DNA of 64,000 bases, from contig CAZOBD010000002.1 in assembly GCA_964577665.1 (NCBI GenBank), forward strand, positions 1-64,000. The letters are read 5' to 3'. Position numbers and translations under genes: made by a program. Of this stretch, positions 42,604 through 51,253 are shown piece by piece. Numbering within the stretch: position 1 is the stretch's first letter; each line of letters opens with the position of its first letter. The notes under the pieces are model-generated. The model worked only from the letters and a program-made list of their open reading frames with translations, searched no databases and was not told the DNA's origin. The stretch is from CAYVTD01 sp964577665 (lineage in GTDB: Bacteria > Bacteroidota > Ignavibacteria > Kapaibacteriales > UBA2268).

Positions 42604-43017
42604 TTATTTGTCTTGAAGCTTTTTTGCGGAGTCTATGATCGCCTGACGGAATCTTTGGAAGCTTTCTGCTTCCGAACCTTGGAGAACTGCTCTATCCATG
42701 AGGTTTAAAATGCTTTGAGCCATCGGTAATTCGAGATCAACTTCTACGGTATCCTGCGCTTTGAGTTGTTTTTTCTGTGCAGCTTCTATTATCTGTGTAA
42801 GCTTTTTCTTTATCTGAAGAAAAACATCGACTTCTGCACCGCGTATCTCGACAGTTTCAAGTTTGTTGTAAACCGTTGCAACATCTGCGACTATGAAAGT
42901 CGGAGAAAGCTGTACCGGCTCTACTTTTTGATTTTGCAAGATGGGTGTGTCCTGCTGGGAAAAAGAGGCTGATGTGAATAAACCCGCTAAAAATAAGATA
43001 ATTAGTGCTTTTTTCAT
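42604..43017 (-). CDS. Small exported protein, unknown
   Basis: 137 residues with a signal peptide (1-21, KKALIILFLAGLFTSASFSQ). The mature part is helical, with a Gln/Lys-rich middle (LTQIIEAAQKKQLKAQDTVEVDLELPMAQSILNLMDRA). No family recognised. It lies 13 bases after the PorQ-like gene, so it may act with it at the envelope. Confidence 0.7.
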   Translation of the reverse strand: MKKALIILFLAGLFTSASFSQQDTPILQNQKVEPVQLSPTFIVADVATVYNKLETVEIRGAEVDVFLQIKKKLTQIIEAAQKKQLKAQDTVEVDLELPMAQSILNLMDRAVLQGSEAESFQRFRQAIIDSAKKLQDK

Positions 43018-43030
43018 AATGAATCCTTTT

Positions 43031-43978
43031 TTATATGTTTAATGATACGGAAAATCTGTGTAAGGTGGCTGAAATGCCGTTTTGTGCGATGCCGTAGTCG
43101 AAGAAAAATGTCTTCGTATAGATTCCCAAGCCGCCGGTAAGTCCAGAAAACTGTTTGTCGTTGTCCGGTGAAGTGAGACGGCGGATTTGATTGTCGTAAC
43201 CCAGCCTTGCACGGATGTAATCTCCGAGATAAAGCTCTCCTGCGATTGAGAAATTAGCAAATTTATCGAAGAAACCGTCTGTATCGTCGGCAAGATGATG
43301 AAATGACAGGTTTACCAGCAGAGGAAGCCCGCGCAGCCGGTGATTAACGCCGATTCTTACGTCGAGAGGGAGAGATTCTGAAACGCCGTCGAAAGTGGTT
43401 ACCTGGCTGCCTGCGTGTAAAACCGAAACTCCGACGTTTGTGCGAATGTCTGGCATAAGGTATATCATTCCCGCATCAACCGCAAATGCGAAAGAGCTCG
43501 CAGTTTCGATGGTTGAGTATATTAATTTGAAAGTGGCGCCGTAGTAAAGATTGCTGTCGAGTTCATTTGAATATGTGCCGGCAAGTGCAACGTCTCCGGC
43601 GCCGAATTCTCCGGTTTTTTCGCCGAATTCATCGGCTTTAACGAAGGAACCGTAATTTGTATATATAGCGGATGCGGCGAGATTGCCGAAGTCTTCATCT
43701 TTTCTGACATAAACAACCGAGCCGGAGTTGATGTCCAGCACATGCTTAAGAAAAGTTGCGGAAAAATTGTTCTTATCGACTGTGGAGATTATGGCAGGAT
43801 TGGAAAAAACTCCGTTCGGATCATTTGGCATAGCTGCGAAACATCCCGCAAGACCTGCCGCCCGTGCGGAAACATTTGTTCTTAAAAAATGAAAAGGCGA
43901 AGTCGTCAGCCCGAATAATTGAAAGTTTCCGGCAGCAAACAACGCTGTAATGATAATTATCCAATGGGTTCTTTTCAT
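43031..43978 (-). CDS. PorV/PorQ-type outer-membrane protein (type IX secretion)
   Basis: 315 residues. Signal peptide, then FHFLRTNVSARAAGLAGCFAAMPNDPNGVFSNPAI, the opening shared by PorV and PorQ (FadL-like barrels). Barrel strands follow to the end (LHRFSVSLNI). Length and the missing extra lid fit PorQ better than PorV (about 390). In type IX secretion, PorQ helps deliver the A-LPS anchor and PorV shuttles cargo. T9SS-sorted cargo genes are at 2.7 and 51.3 kb. Which of the two it is needs a tree. Confidence 0.78.
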   Translation of the reverse strand: MKRTHWIIIITALFAAGNFQLFGLTTSPFHFLRTNVSARAAGLAGCFAAMPNDPNGVFSNPAIISTVDKNNFSATFLKHVLDINSGSVVYVRKDEDFGNLAASAIYTNYGSFVKADEFGEKTGEFGAGDVALAGTYSNELDSNLYYGATFKLIYSTIETASSFAFAVDAGMIYLMPDIRTNVGVSVLHAGSQVTTFDGVSESLPLDVRIGVNHRLRGLPLLVNLSFHHLADDTDGFFDKFANFSIAGELYLGDYIRARLGYDNQIRRLTSPDNDKQFSGLTGGLGIYTKTFFFDYGIAQNGISATLHRFSVSLNI

Positions 43979-44018
43979 AATGTTTTCCCCGATTAAACAA
44001 AAAGACGGGTAGATAAAA

Positions 44019-44471
44019 TCATAAATCTCCTAATTTTTTCAACCGGTTTTCAATATTTTGCAAGCCTTCCCAGAATTCCTTAGGCGGCTTAACGGGTTTT
44101 CTTGTTTCTTCGTCAAGAAAACAATGTTTCGTATATCCTTTTGCAATTGTCGTATCATCAATGAAAATATTATATTCAAATGTCATTACGGGTTTTCTTT
44201 CGCGTTTGTAAACAGCTTCGATGCTTACAAGGTCATCATAAAATGCGGAATTTTTGTACTCAATCTTTGCTTCGATAACAGGCAGAAGGTAACCCAGTTT
44301 TTCAAGGGTTTTGTAAGGCAGTCCGAAATGCCTCATAAGCTCCGATCTGCCTACTTCAAAGTATTCGAGATACTTTACATTGTTTACAACGCCCATTTTG
44401 TCCGTATCGGCATAGCGCACCCGGATTTCCGAAATATGATTTAGTACCAGCTCTTTATTATCGTTACTCAT
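44019..44471 (-). CDS. YbgC-type acyl-CoA thioesterase
   Basis: 150 residues from MSNDNKELVL. Hotdog fold: IRVRYADTDKMGVVNNVKYLEYFEVGRSELMRHFGLPY carries the Asp of the YbgC/4HBT active site and the helix, followed by VIEAKIEYKNSAFYDDLVSIEA. The longer frame upstream of this ATG overlaps the small Cys-rich gene and is not credible. The substrate chain length is unknown. Confidence 0.9.
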   Translation of the reverse strand: MSNDNKELVLNHISEIRVRYADTDKMGVVNNVKYLEYFEVGRSELMRHFGLPYKTLEKLGYLLPVIEAKIEYKNSAFYDDLVSIEAVYKRERKPVMTFEYNIFIDDTTIAKGYTKHCFLDEETRKPVKPPKEFWEGLQNIENRLKKLGDL

Positions 44472-44475
44472 AGTA

Positions 44476-44679
44476 TCAAACTTTCCCCTGAGAAACGAGT
44501 TTCGCAAAAAATTCATAAGAGCGGTCGTAAGTTCTTTCGGCGGAATCCGGAAATACACATGCAGGCAGCTCGCGGGAGCGTCTGTGATATGCAATACACT
44601 CGCAGCAAAGTCCCTTTCTGGAGCAGGGTTCGTAGCTGCAGTTGCAGTTTCTCAGGTTCTTTTCTTTATTACATTCCAT
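44476..44679 (-). CDS. Small Cys-rich protein (DUF6485-like)
   Basis: 67 residues. CNKEKNLRNCNCSYEPCSRKGLCCECIAYHRRSRELPACVFP, with eight or nine cysteines, then AERTYDRSYEFFAKL. This matches a small conserved family (DUF6485) of likely metal-binding proteins with no assigned role. It ends four bases before the thioesterase gene. Confidence 0.85.
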   Translation of the reverse strand: MECNKEKNLRNCNCSYEPCSRKGLCCECIAYHRRSRELPACVFPDSAERTYDRSYEFFAKLVSQGKV

Positions 44680-44749
44680 AAGTTATTTCTAAAAAGAAGA
44701 ATTGAAACATACTACAAAAACAAGGAAAATAAAGCTTTCAATATAATAA

Positions 44750-45313
44750 TCAAAGTCCTAATTCATCCGATTTTTCTCTCATGCCCATAATGACCAGTTC
44801 AATCAGTTCGGAAAGCTCCATTCCGAGCATATCGGCTCCTTTTTGGATAATTTCTCTGTCAGCACCTGCTGCAAAGCTTTTCACTTTCCATTTTTTCTTA
44901 ACTGATTTTACTTTCAAATCATTGACGCTTTTTGAGGGGCGGACTAAGGCGCAGGCAGTTACCAGTCCCGTAAGTTCGTCAATGGCAAACAGCGTTTTTT
45001 CGAGTTCGGTTTTTGGTTCAACATCTGTAACAATGCCGTATCCGTGAGACAGTACCGCACGGATATATTCCTCGTCCCAATCTTCTTCTCTGAGTATTTT
45101 TTCCGTCATTTGGCAGTGCCGGTCGGGATACATTTCGTAGTCAAGATCGTGAATCAAGCCTATAACGCCCCATTTTTCTTCATCTTCGCCTTTCTGACGT
45201 GCTGCATAACGCATAACAGCTTCCACTGCAAGAGCGTGGTTTATCAGTGATTCCGATTTATTGTACTTTTTCAGCAGTTCATCAGCTTCTTCGCGTGTCG
45301 GTATCTTTGCCAT
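44750..45313 (-). CDS. HD-domain phosphohydrolase-like protein
   Basis: 187 residues. NKSESLINHALAVEAVMRYAARQ gives the first His, VIGLIHDLDYEMYPDRHCQ the HD pair, and VLSHGYGI plus FAIDELTGLVTACALVRPSK the later metal ligands. Metal-dependent phosphohydrolase fold; many relatives are annotated as HDIG/HD family with unknown substrate. It has its own well-formed promoter. Confidence 0.85.
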   Translation of the reverse strand: MAKIPTREEADELLKKYNKSESLINHALAVEAVMRYAARQKGEDEEKWGVIGLIHDLDYEMYPDRHCQMTEKILREEDWDEEYIRAVLSHGYGIVTDVEPKTELEKTLFAIDELTGLVTACALVRPSKSVNDLKVKSVKKKWKVKSFAAGADREIIQKGADMLGMELSELIELVIMGMREKSDELGL

Positions 45314-45360
45314 ATCAATATCAAATAATCAAAACTTTATTCAGTTATTTAAATAAACTA

Positions 45361-45392
45361 CAAATATAAGCATTAGGTTTTTAATGAACAAA
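45361..45392 (-). promoter_or_regulatory. Promoter of the HD-domain gene
   Basis: On the minus strand TTTG (45392-45389), 20 bases, then TATATTTG (45368-45361), 48 bases before the ATG. The best match to the Bacteroidota -33/-7 consensus in the window. Confidence 0.75.
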
Positions 45393-45427
45393 AATCTCGG
45401 ATTACGTGTCAAGCACGGAATGACATA

Positions 45428-46348
45428 TTAAACAAAAATCTCCGAAATGTACTTGACTGCAATAAAAGATAAGCACAGAGCCAGAATCATTTTTATCAAT
45501 ACTGCCGGAACGTATTTTTGCAGAGATGCGCCTGCATACATTCCTGCGGCTCCCCCCGCTCCGAACAAAATTCCGAGCAGCCAGTCCGGTGATACTGCAG
45601 TTCCGGGATAATACTGAGCAAGGAATATGTAAAAAAGCACGCCTGAAACAGATGTAATAAAAGTACCCATGAGAGCCGGTCCTGCTACGGTATAAACAGG
45701 AAGACGAAAAAATGCAACAAAAAACGGCGCTACGATAGCTCCACCGCCTATGCCGTATATGCCGCCGACTATGCCCACAAGAAAACTCAGCAGGGAAATC
45801 TGAAGAACAGGCACCTTGAACTCTTCACCGTAAAAAGAATATACAAGAGTTTTTAGACTGAAATGCTTTATTTCAGTCCTCGAAATACTCTTATTTTTTT
45901 GTCTTTTTACTGTTTCATGGAATTTCTTCTCGGAACTCCCTAACTTCTTCTTGCTGAAAAAAGTATCTTTTACTAATCTTGCTCCTATGTAAAGAAGAAC
46001 TATACCTGCGAATATCTTGAATGCGGAAGGATCCGGGAGAAGCTCCAGCCTAATCACCGCACCGATAAACACACCGGGCAGAGTGCCGATGACGACAATC
46101 CAAGTAAGGGGCCAAACCATTCTTCCTTCGCGGATATATCTCAGCACGCCGCTCGGTATTGCAACTATATTGAAAAGCTGATTTGTACTGCTCACGGCTG
46201 GTGAGGTAAAGCCGAGAACGCTCATCTGAAACGGTAGAAGAAGAAAAGCGCCGGAAACGCCTCCCATGGAGGTAAAGGCGGAGATTAGAAAGGCAGTCAG
46301 CGGAGGTATCCAAGGACTGACCTCTATGCCTGCGGTTTCGAAAAACAT
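45428..46348 (-). CDS. TauE/SafE family membrane permease
   Basis: 306 residues, eight predicted membrane segments in two halves. Conserved repeats FLISAFTSMGGVSGAFLLLPFQ and FLVGIVGGIYGIGGGAIVAPFFVAFFRLP, the latter being the TauE signature. A charged loop (about 125-160) separates the halves. Family members export sulfite, sulfoacetate or other organic anions; here the substrate is unknown. It starts one base after the GT-C/TPR gene stops. Confidence 0.9.
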   Translation of the reverse strand: MFFETAGIEVSPWIPPLTAFLISAFTSMGGVSGAFLLLPFQMSVLGFTSPAVSSTNQLFNIVAIPSGVLRYIREGRMVWPLTWIVVIGTLPGVFIGAVIRLELLPDPSAFKIFAGIVLLYIGARLVKDTFFSKKKLGSSEKKFHETVKRQKNKSISRTEIKHFSLKTLVYSFYGEEFKVPVLQISLLSFLVGIVGGIYGIGGGAIVAPFFVAFFRLPVYTVAGPALMGTFITSVSGVLFYIFLAQYYPGTAVSPDWLLGILFGAGGAAGMYAGASLQKYVPAVLIKMILALCLSFIAVKYISEIFV

Positions 46349-46349
46349 G

Positions 46350-48695
46350 TCAGTTTATATATCCTTTCAGCAACTGAAGCTCTTTTTGAGGAATTCTGCC
46401 TCCCTGTCTCAGTACCATTCGGGCATATTTGCCGGCAGAATCAAGATTTTCAAACACATTTAAATAAAGCTGATAAAGATTGTAGATATGATCGGGATGC
46501 CGGGGATTTAACCTATATGCTTTCTGCCAGTATTTCTCGGCTGTTTCGTTCTCACCCGCCATCAGGGCATAATATCCGTAATTTGAAAGAGCGTTGTCAT
46601 TTTCCGGCTGATACTCAAGCCATTCGGCTATTTTTGCTTTGGCGCTGTCATACATCTGCCTGCTGCCGTAATGCTGAGCCCAAACCATAAAAAGACTCTG
46701 AACCGCTTCGTTTATTTGTCCTTTTTTAATGAAGGGCTGTGCATAAGCATGGGCGCTGTCAAAACGTTTCAGGTGAAGATAAGTGCCGATTACGTTGTTG
46801 AAAATGGTTGTATTCAGCGAATCGTATTCAAGGGCTTTCCGGTAATAATAGTTTGCAACGCCGTATTTTTCTTTTCTTGCGTAGTAAACCCCCTTATTGT
46901 TTATCCATTTACCGAGATGAACCGAATCGGCGGAACTCATGTAATATTTTCTTTCTTCAATTTTTATGTAATCTTTATGGATTAAATCATCATAAGCGCC
47001 AGTGTTCATTTTTAATATTTCAGAAAATCTTCCTTCGGAAAAAACAGGTTCCTTAATAATTATGCTGAGTTTATCATAAAAATTATGAATTTTTTTGTCT
47101 TGTATCAAATTTGTGTCTTTGTCAATAGTTTCAAAATATTTCATAGGCATTACTCGCTCGTTATGACCGGGTCTCCAAGCAGGTTCGGGATTATCAAGAT
47201 TTGGCAGCCTAGCCAGCAGTGCGTCTGCAAGCGCGTGATAGTCGATAATATGCTTTTCGGGACCGGCATAGTAACCAAACATACCGATAGATGCTCTTAA
47301 AAATGTTTTATAATCAGATTCTTTGCTTGCCATCGCCATTCTTATGTTTTCATGGTCGGGTCTGCCTAAACCATTGCCGATTACTTTTAAAAAACCCAAA
47401 TCGGAATACCAGAAGGCTCTCTCGTCGGTTATGCCGTTTTCATCAGTGAAAGGATAATACCACCAGGGATTTGTTTCTTCGTTTTCTTGGTCTTTTGTCC
47501 TCTCTGAGCCGTAAGAAGCGCTTGAAAACAGAGGCGTTTTCTGATAATTTACAATGCCCGTTACCAGCCCGAGTATAATAACAAAAACAGATAAAGCGTT
47601 TTTATTTTTTAACTGCATACGGGCATACAGCAATGCTGCAATAAAAACAGGTACGGAAAAGAATCTGCCCGTCATAAAATCGCCGCCGATTTTAATCAAA
47701 TATAGAAAATAAAGCAAAATACCTGTTGCAGCAAATAAATACTTAAGAGAATCCTTCGATTTCTCCGTAAAAAGAAATATTGACAATAAAATTATTCCGA
47801 AAGTAAAAATCAGGGTAACAGGATCCCATGACAAAGAATTGGCGAAATAAGATATTCCCTGAGAAATCAATACGACCTGTCCGGGATACTCAATAGCCGC
47901 TTTTGCATAATATGTGTTCGGTAGGGGAAAACCGTAATATATGACTGCAAATAATTCCCATAAGATGAGAGGTATAAAACCTAAGATTACTATAAAAATG
48001 CTTTTAAATGAAAAACTTTTTTTCAGCTCAAAAACAATCAGCGGAGCAAAAAGCAGAATGAAATCCAATCTTGTCAAAAGAGCAAGTGAAATGAGAAGTG
48101 ACAGCAGAAAAAGTCTGTTTTTTCTTTGATGATCAAAGAATATCCATAAAATAGAAACTGTTAATAAGTACGAAAGGGGATTCTCCAGTCCGGATGATGA
48201 ATAATCAACGAAAGATTTTGAAAAAAGAAGGAGAATAATTGCAGCAGCAGCACTGAAATAATCTTTGGATATTTTAAATGCAAGCAGATAAAGCGCTGCA
48301 AATGTACAGACAAAAGAAACTGCAAGATTTAAAAAATAGGGTTCCCGCGTAATGAAGTAAAAAGCTGTATGCAAAATCATCCAGAGCGGATGGGTAAATA
48401 CCTGAACGCGCTCAGAGACGTTCCACGTCAGCCCGTAACCGTTATAGAAATTATCAATAGTTCGGTATGTAATGAAAGAATCATCACATATCCAGGCATT
48501 TAAGATAAATATATATCCTGCCAGAAGAAAAAGAGAATAAATAAAATACGGCTTGTGTAAAAAATCAATTTCCGTAACTTTTCGGGATATGATTTCTAAA
48601 AAATTATATCTGAACGAGCTTTTCTGAGAAGCGGACGTTTCCTTAATCCTGTCTTGGGTTTGAGGATGTTTTCTTCCGGGTCTTTTCCTTTTCAC
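46350..48695 (-). CDS. GT-C membrane glycosyltransferase with C-terminal TPRs
   Basis: 781 residues, GTG start. About ten membrane segments (45-400). Early periplasmic loop DDSFITYRTIDNFYNGYGLTWNVSERVQVFTHPLW, the acidic catalytic loop of lipid-carrier-dependent enzymes. Middle soluble part (420-600), then TPR-like helices (610-780: NKGVYYARKEKYGVANYYYRKALEYDSLN, NALSNYGYYALMAGENETAEKYWQKAYRLNPRHPDHIYNLYQLYL). Probably glycosylates an envelope or secreted protein. It follows parB by 43 bases. Confidence 0.82.
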   Translation of the reverse strand: MKRKRPGRKHPQTQDRIKETSASQKSSFRYNFLEIISRKVTEIDFLHKPYFIYSLFLLAGYIFILNAWICDDSFITYRTIDNFYNGYGLTWNVSERVQVFTHPLWMILHTAFYFITREPYFLNLAVSFVCTFAALYLLAFKISKDYFSAAAAIILLLFSKSFVDYSSSGLENPLSYLLTVSILWIFFDHQRKNRLFLLSLLISLALLTRLDFILLFAPLIVFELKKSFSFKSIFIVILGFIPLILWELFAVIYYGFPLPNTYYAKAAIEYPGQVVLISQGISYFANSLSWDPVTLIFTFGIILLSIFLFTEKSKDSLKYLFAATGILLYFLYLIKIGGDFMTGRFFSVPVFIAALLYARMQLKNKNALSVFVIILGLVTGIVNYQKTPLFSSASYGSERTKDQENEETNPWWYYPFTDENGITDERAFWYSDLGFLKVIGNGLGRPDHENIRMAMASKESDYKTFLRASIGMFGYYAGPEKHIIDYHALADALLARLPNLDNPEPAWRPGHNERVMPMKYFETIDKDTNLIQDKKIHNFYDKLSIIIKEPVFSEGRFSEILKMNTGAYDDLIHKDYIKIEERKYYMSSADSVHLGKWINNKGVYYARKEKYGVANYYYRKALEYDSLNTTIFNNVIGTYLHLKRFDSAHAYAQPFIKKGQINEAVQSLFMVWAQHYGSRQMYDSAKAKIAEWLEYQPENDNALSNYGYYALMAGENETAEKYWQKAYRLNPRHPDHIYNLYQLYLNVFENLDSAGKYARMVLRQGGRIPQKELQLLKGYIN

Positions 48696-48738
48696 AGGAG
48701 CACCTGTCAGTTATAAATGATTTATAGAAAAAAAACTG

Positions 48739-49710
48739 TCAATTACTCTGAATATTCTCCAATATTTCAATAATTCTTTCGAATTCCTCGGGAGAATAGA
48801 ATTCTATCTCTATACTGCCTTTATCTTTGGCTTTAGTGCTGATTTTCACCTGAGTGCCGAACAGATGGCGCAGTTTGTTTTCTTTATCCTCAAGGACTGC
48901 GGCTGTTTCCGGAGAGACATGACTTTTGCTGTCTTTTTTCTTGGGTCTCGGCTTAACGAAGCGCTTGAGTTTTTCATCGAAAACTAATTTTCCAGTTTCA
49001 ATATCTTTTATCAGAGCTTCCGAAGCTCTTACGGACAGTCCCTTATTCATTATTTCCTGCCATGCCTGCTGCATTCTTTCCTGAGTAGAGAGACCCAGCA
49101 TAGCTCTTGCATGTCCGACGGTTATTTCTTTAGAACGGAGGCTTTCCTGTATTCTCTCGGGAAGACGCAGGAGCCTCAAAAAATTTGTAACGGTAGAACG
49201 GTCTTTACTTACTTTTTCGGCAACTTCTTCCTGTGTGAGCTTACATTCTTCCAGAAGTCTCTGATAGCCGTGTGCAATTTCAATCGGATTGAGGTTTTCT
49301 CGCTGAAGATTCTCAATCATTGCTTTTTCGAGCATTTCCACGTCGCTCTGCACAACCAGAATAAAAGCGGGTATTTTAGCAAAGCCTGCTTCTTTTGCGG
49401 CACGGAGACGTCTTTCACCGGAAATAAGCTCATAACCGTTTACGGAGCGTCTTACGGTTACGGGCTGGATGATACCGTGTTCTATGATTGAATTTTTCAG
49501 GTCTTCGAGCGCCTGCTTGTCAAAATCAGAGCGCGGCTGGTAAGGATTTTGTTTAATTTTGGAAATTTCAATAGTGCCGAAACTGCCGTCGTTGAGCATT
49601 TCTTCGTCTTCGGTTTTAAATGTCATTCCTTTTTCTTTTGAAAATTCTACGGAAGGCAGAAGAGCTTCCAGCCCCTTCCCCAAGCCAATTCTTTTTGCTG
49701 TTTTTGCCAT
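48739..49710 (-). CDS. parB: Chromosome partition protein ParB
   Basis: Binds parS and loads as a CTP-dependent sliding clamp for chromosome segregation. 323 residues. KQNPYQPRSDFD and the GERRLRAAKEAG CTPase motif, MIENLQRENLNPIEIAHGYQRLLEE, then the helix-turn-helix LTQEEVAEKVSKDRSTVTNFLRLLRLP, linker and C-terminal dimer domain. Downstream of parA by 60 bases. I found no clear parS (a GTTCCACGTGGAAC-like palindrome) in the window. Confidence 0.96.
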   Translation of the reverse strand: MAKTAKRIGLGKGLEALLPSVEFSKEKGMTFKTEDEEMLNDGSFGTIEISKIKQNPYQPRSDFDKQALEDLKNSIIEHGIIQPVTVRRSVNGYELISGERRLRAAKEAGFAKIPAFILVVQSDVEMLEKAMIENLQRENLNPIEIAHGYQRLLEECKLTQEEVAEKVSKDRSTVTNFLRLLRLPERIQESLRSKEITVGHARAMLGLSTQERMQQAWQEIMNKGLSVRASEALIKDIETGKLVFDEKLKRFVKPRPKKKDSKSHVSPETAAVLEDKENKLRHLFGTQVKISTKAKDKGSIEIEFYSPEEFERIIEILENIQSN

Positions 49711-49770
49711 TTTATTTATTTCGGGATTAAATTAAAATCTACCTTTACGAGCAGACACTTAGGTCTGCCG

Positions 49771-50550
49771 CTATATTTTTGCTAATTCAGGATTTCTGTC
49801 AAGTATTTCCTGGGACAATTCTACATAATTCTGAGCTCCCATGGACTGTGCATCGTAAAGTATCACCGGCTTACCGTAGCTGGGAGCCTCTGAAAGACGT
49901 ACATTTCGGTTGATAACCGTTTTAAAAGCCTTATTTCCGAAATGCTGTTTTACTTCTTCTACTACCTGATTTGAAAGCCGGAGACGGGAATCGAACATAG
50001 TGAGAAGAACGCCTTCGATATCCAAATCGGGGTTGAGCTTGTAGCGGACTATTGATATTGTATTTAAAAGCTGTCCGAGACCTTCCAGAGCGTAATATTC
50101 GCACTGTACGGGTATCAAGACCGAATCGGCGGCAGATAGTGCATTAAGGGTAAGCAAGCCGAGCGAGGGCGGGCAGTCGACAATAATAAAATCATATTTT
50201 TCCTTTATCCCGGAAAGAGCATTTTTCAGATATAGTTCTCTTTCGTCTATATTCACCATTTCAATTTCTGCTCCGACAAGGTTTATATGAGAAGGTACAA
50301 CGAATAAATTCGGCATAGGAGTCTCATGTATATTCTCCTCAATTTTTTCTCCGTTTACAAGTACTTCATAGATAGTAGTTTCAATCTTCTCCCGCTCGCA
50401 TCCTACACCGTGTGAAGCATTAGCCTGAGGGTCAATATCGACTAGGAGCACGCTGTACTCACGAACAGCCAAAGATGCCGCAAGGTTAATTGATGTTGTG
50501 GTTTTGCCCACTCCCCCTTTTTGATTCGCTATGGCAATTATTTTACCCAT
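49771..50550 (-). CDS. parA: Chromosome partition ATPase ParA
   Basis: Walker-type ATPase that moves ParB-parS complexes. 259 residues. Deviant Walker A KGGVGKTTTSINLA, DIDPQANASHGVG, DFIIVDCPPSLGLLTLNAL and GVLLTMFDSRLRLSNQVVEEV. Typical chromosomal Soj-type length, not a plasmid type with an extra N-terminal domain. Confidence 0.96.
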   Translation of the reverse strand: MGKIIAIANQKGGVGKTTTSINLAASLAVREYSVLLVDIDPQANASHGVGCEREKIETTIYEVLVNGEKIEENIHETPMPNLFVVPSHINLVGAEIEMVNIDERELYLKNALSGIKEKYDFIIVDCPPSLGLLTLNALSAADSVLIPVQCEYYALEGLGQLLNTISIVRYKLNPDLDIEGVLLTMFDSRLRLSNQVVEEVKQHFGNKAFKTVINRNVRLSEAPSYGKPVILYDAQSMGAQNYVELSQEILDRNPELAKI

Positions 50551-50576
50551 AATTTTTATTATCTGTTAACAAATAT

Positions 50577-51122
50577 TTAAAGTCCGTATTTCAAAAAATA
50601 AAAGAAAAATGCAGTAAGAACTAATGAATGCTGAATCTTCCCGTTTTCTATATAATCTCTGATTTCCGTAAGAGGCACCTGAATGACTTCAATATCCTCG
50701 TGTCCGTCCAGCTGCTGGGGCGCTTTTTCTTCACAGTGGCGCCAAATGTATGACCAGCATTTATTTGTAAGAAACGCCGGATTAGGCTGATTTTCACCCA
50801 GCAGTTCCGCATGACCTTTACCCTGAAATCCGGTTTCTTCAAAACATTCTCTTTCGGCTGCATCACGCGGCAGTTCCCCTTTGTCAACAAGCCCGCCCGG
50901 CACTTCCAGCGTAATTTCGTCAACGCCGTGACGGTACTGCTCTATTAAAATCACATTTTTTTCTTTTGTTACCGGAATAATATTAACCCATCTTGGTGAA
51001 TTGAGTACAACGAAATTTCCCGATTTGCCGCGGTCGGGATGTTTTCTTTTTACCCATTCCGCTTTAAAAATCCTGTAATCCGCTCCTTCGGAGCGATGCA
51101 ATGTTTCCCACTTTTTTATCAT
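50577..51122 (-). CDS. NUDIX hydrolase (ADP-ribose pyrophosphatase type)
   Basis: Hydrolyses nucleoside diphosphates linked to another group, probably ADP-sugars. 181 residues. Nudix box VPGGLVDKGELPRDAAERECFEETGF, with REcfEE residues. NIIPVTKEKNVILIEQYRHGVDEITLE resembles NudF-like enzymes. First gene of the run nudix-parA-parB-GT-C-tauE. Confidence 0.9.
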   Translation of the reverse strand: MIKKWETLHRSEGADYRIFKAEWVKRKHPDRGKSGNFVVLNSPRWVNIIPVTKEKNVILIEQYRHGVDEITLEVPGGLVDKGELPRDAAERECFEETGFQGKGHAELLGENQPNPAFLTNKCWSYIWRHCEEKAPQQLDGHEDIEVIQVPLTEIRDYIENGKIQHSLVLTAFFFYFLKYGL

Positions 51123-51131
51123 ATAATTAAA

Positions 51132-51167
51132 AACCCCTTAACGTAAAGTCAACAAAGTCAAGGGGTT
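51132..51167 (-). terminator. Hairpin directly before the NUDIX start
   Basis: AACCCCTT/AAGGGGTT arms with a 20-base loop (containing GACTTTGTTGACTTT), followed on the minus strand by TTTTTAATTAT. It would end the transcript of the large T9SS gene. Confidence 0.8.
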
Positions 51168-51221
51168 GTTTTATATCAAAATATCCCTGCTTTTTACATT
51201 CGTATCACAGTGAACGAATTA

Positions 51222-51229
51222 CAAATTTA
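51222..51229 (-). promoter_or_regulatory. Possible -7 element upstream of the hairpin
   Basis: TAAATTTG on the minus strand fits TAnnTTTG. It lies between the T9SS gene stop and the hairpin at 51132-51167. The -33 element is not seen. Confidence 0.3.
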
Positions 51230-51253
51230 AGAATATTTTTTTTAAATACTAAA

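Noticed and set aside
44472..44594. Longer N-terminus of the thioesterase
   Set aside because: It overlaps the Cys-rich gene in another frame and adds 41 non-homologous residues; the inner ATG gives the standard hotdog length.
48739..50550. Replication origin or parS at parAB
   Set aside because: No GTTCCACGTGGAAC-like palindrome, DnaA-box cluster or dnaA/rsmG genes seen nearby.
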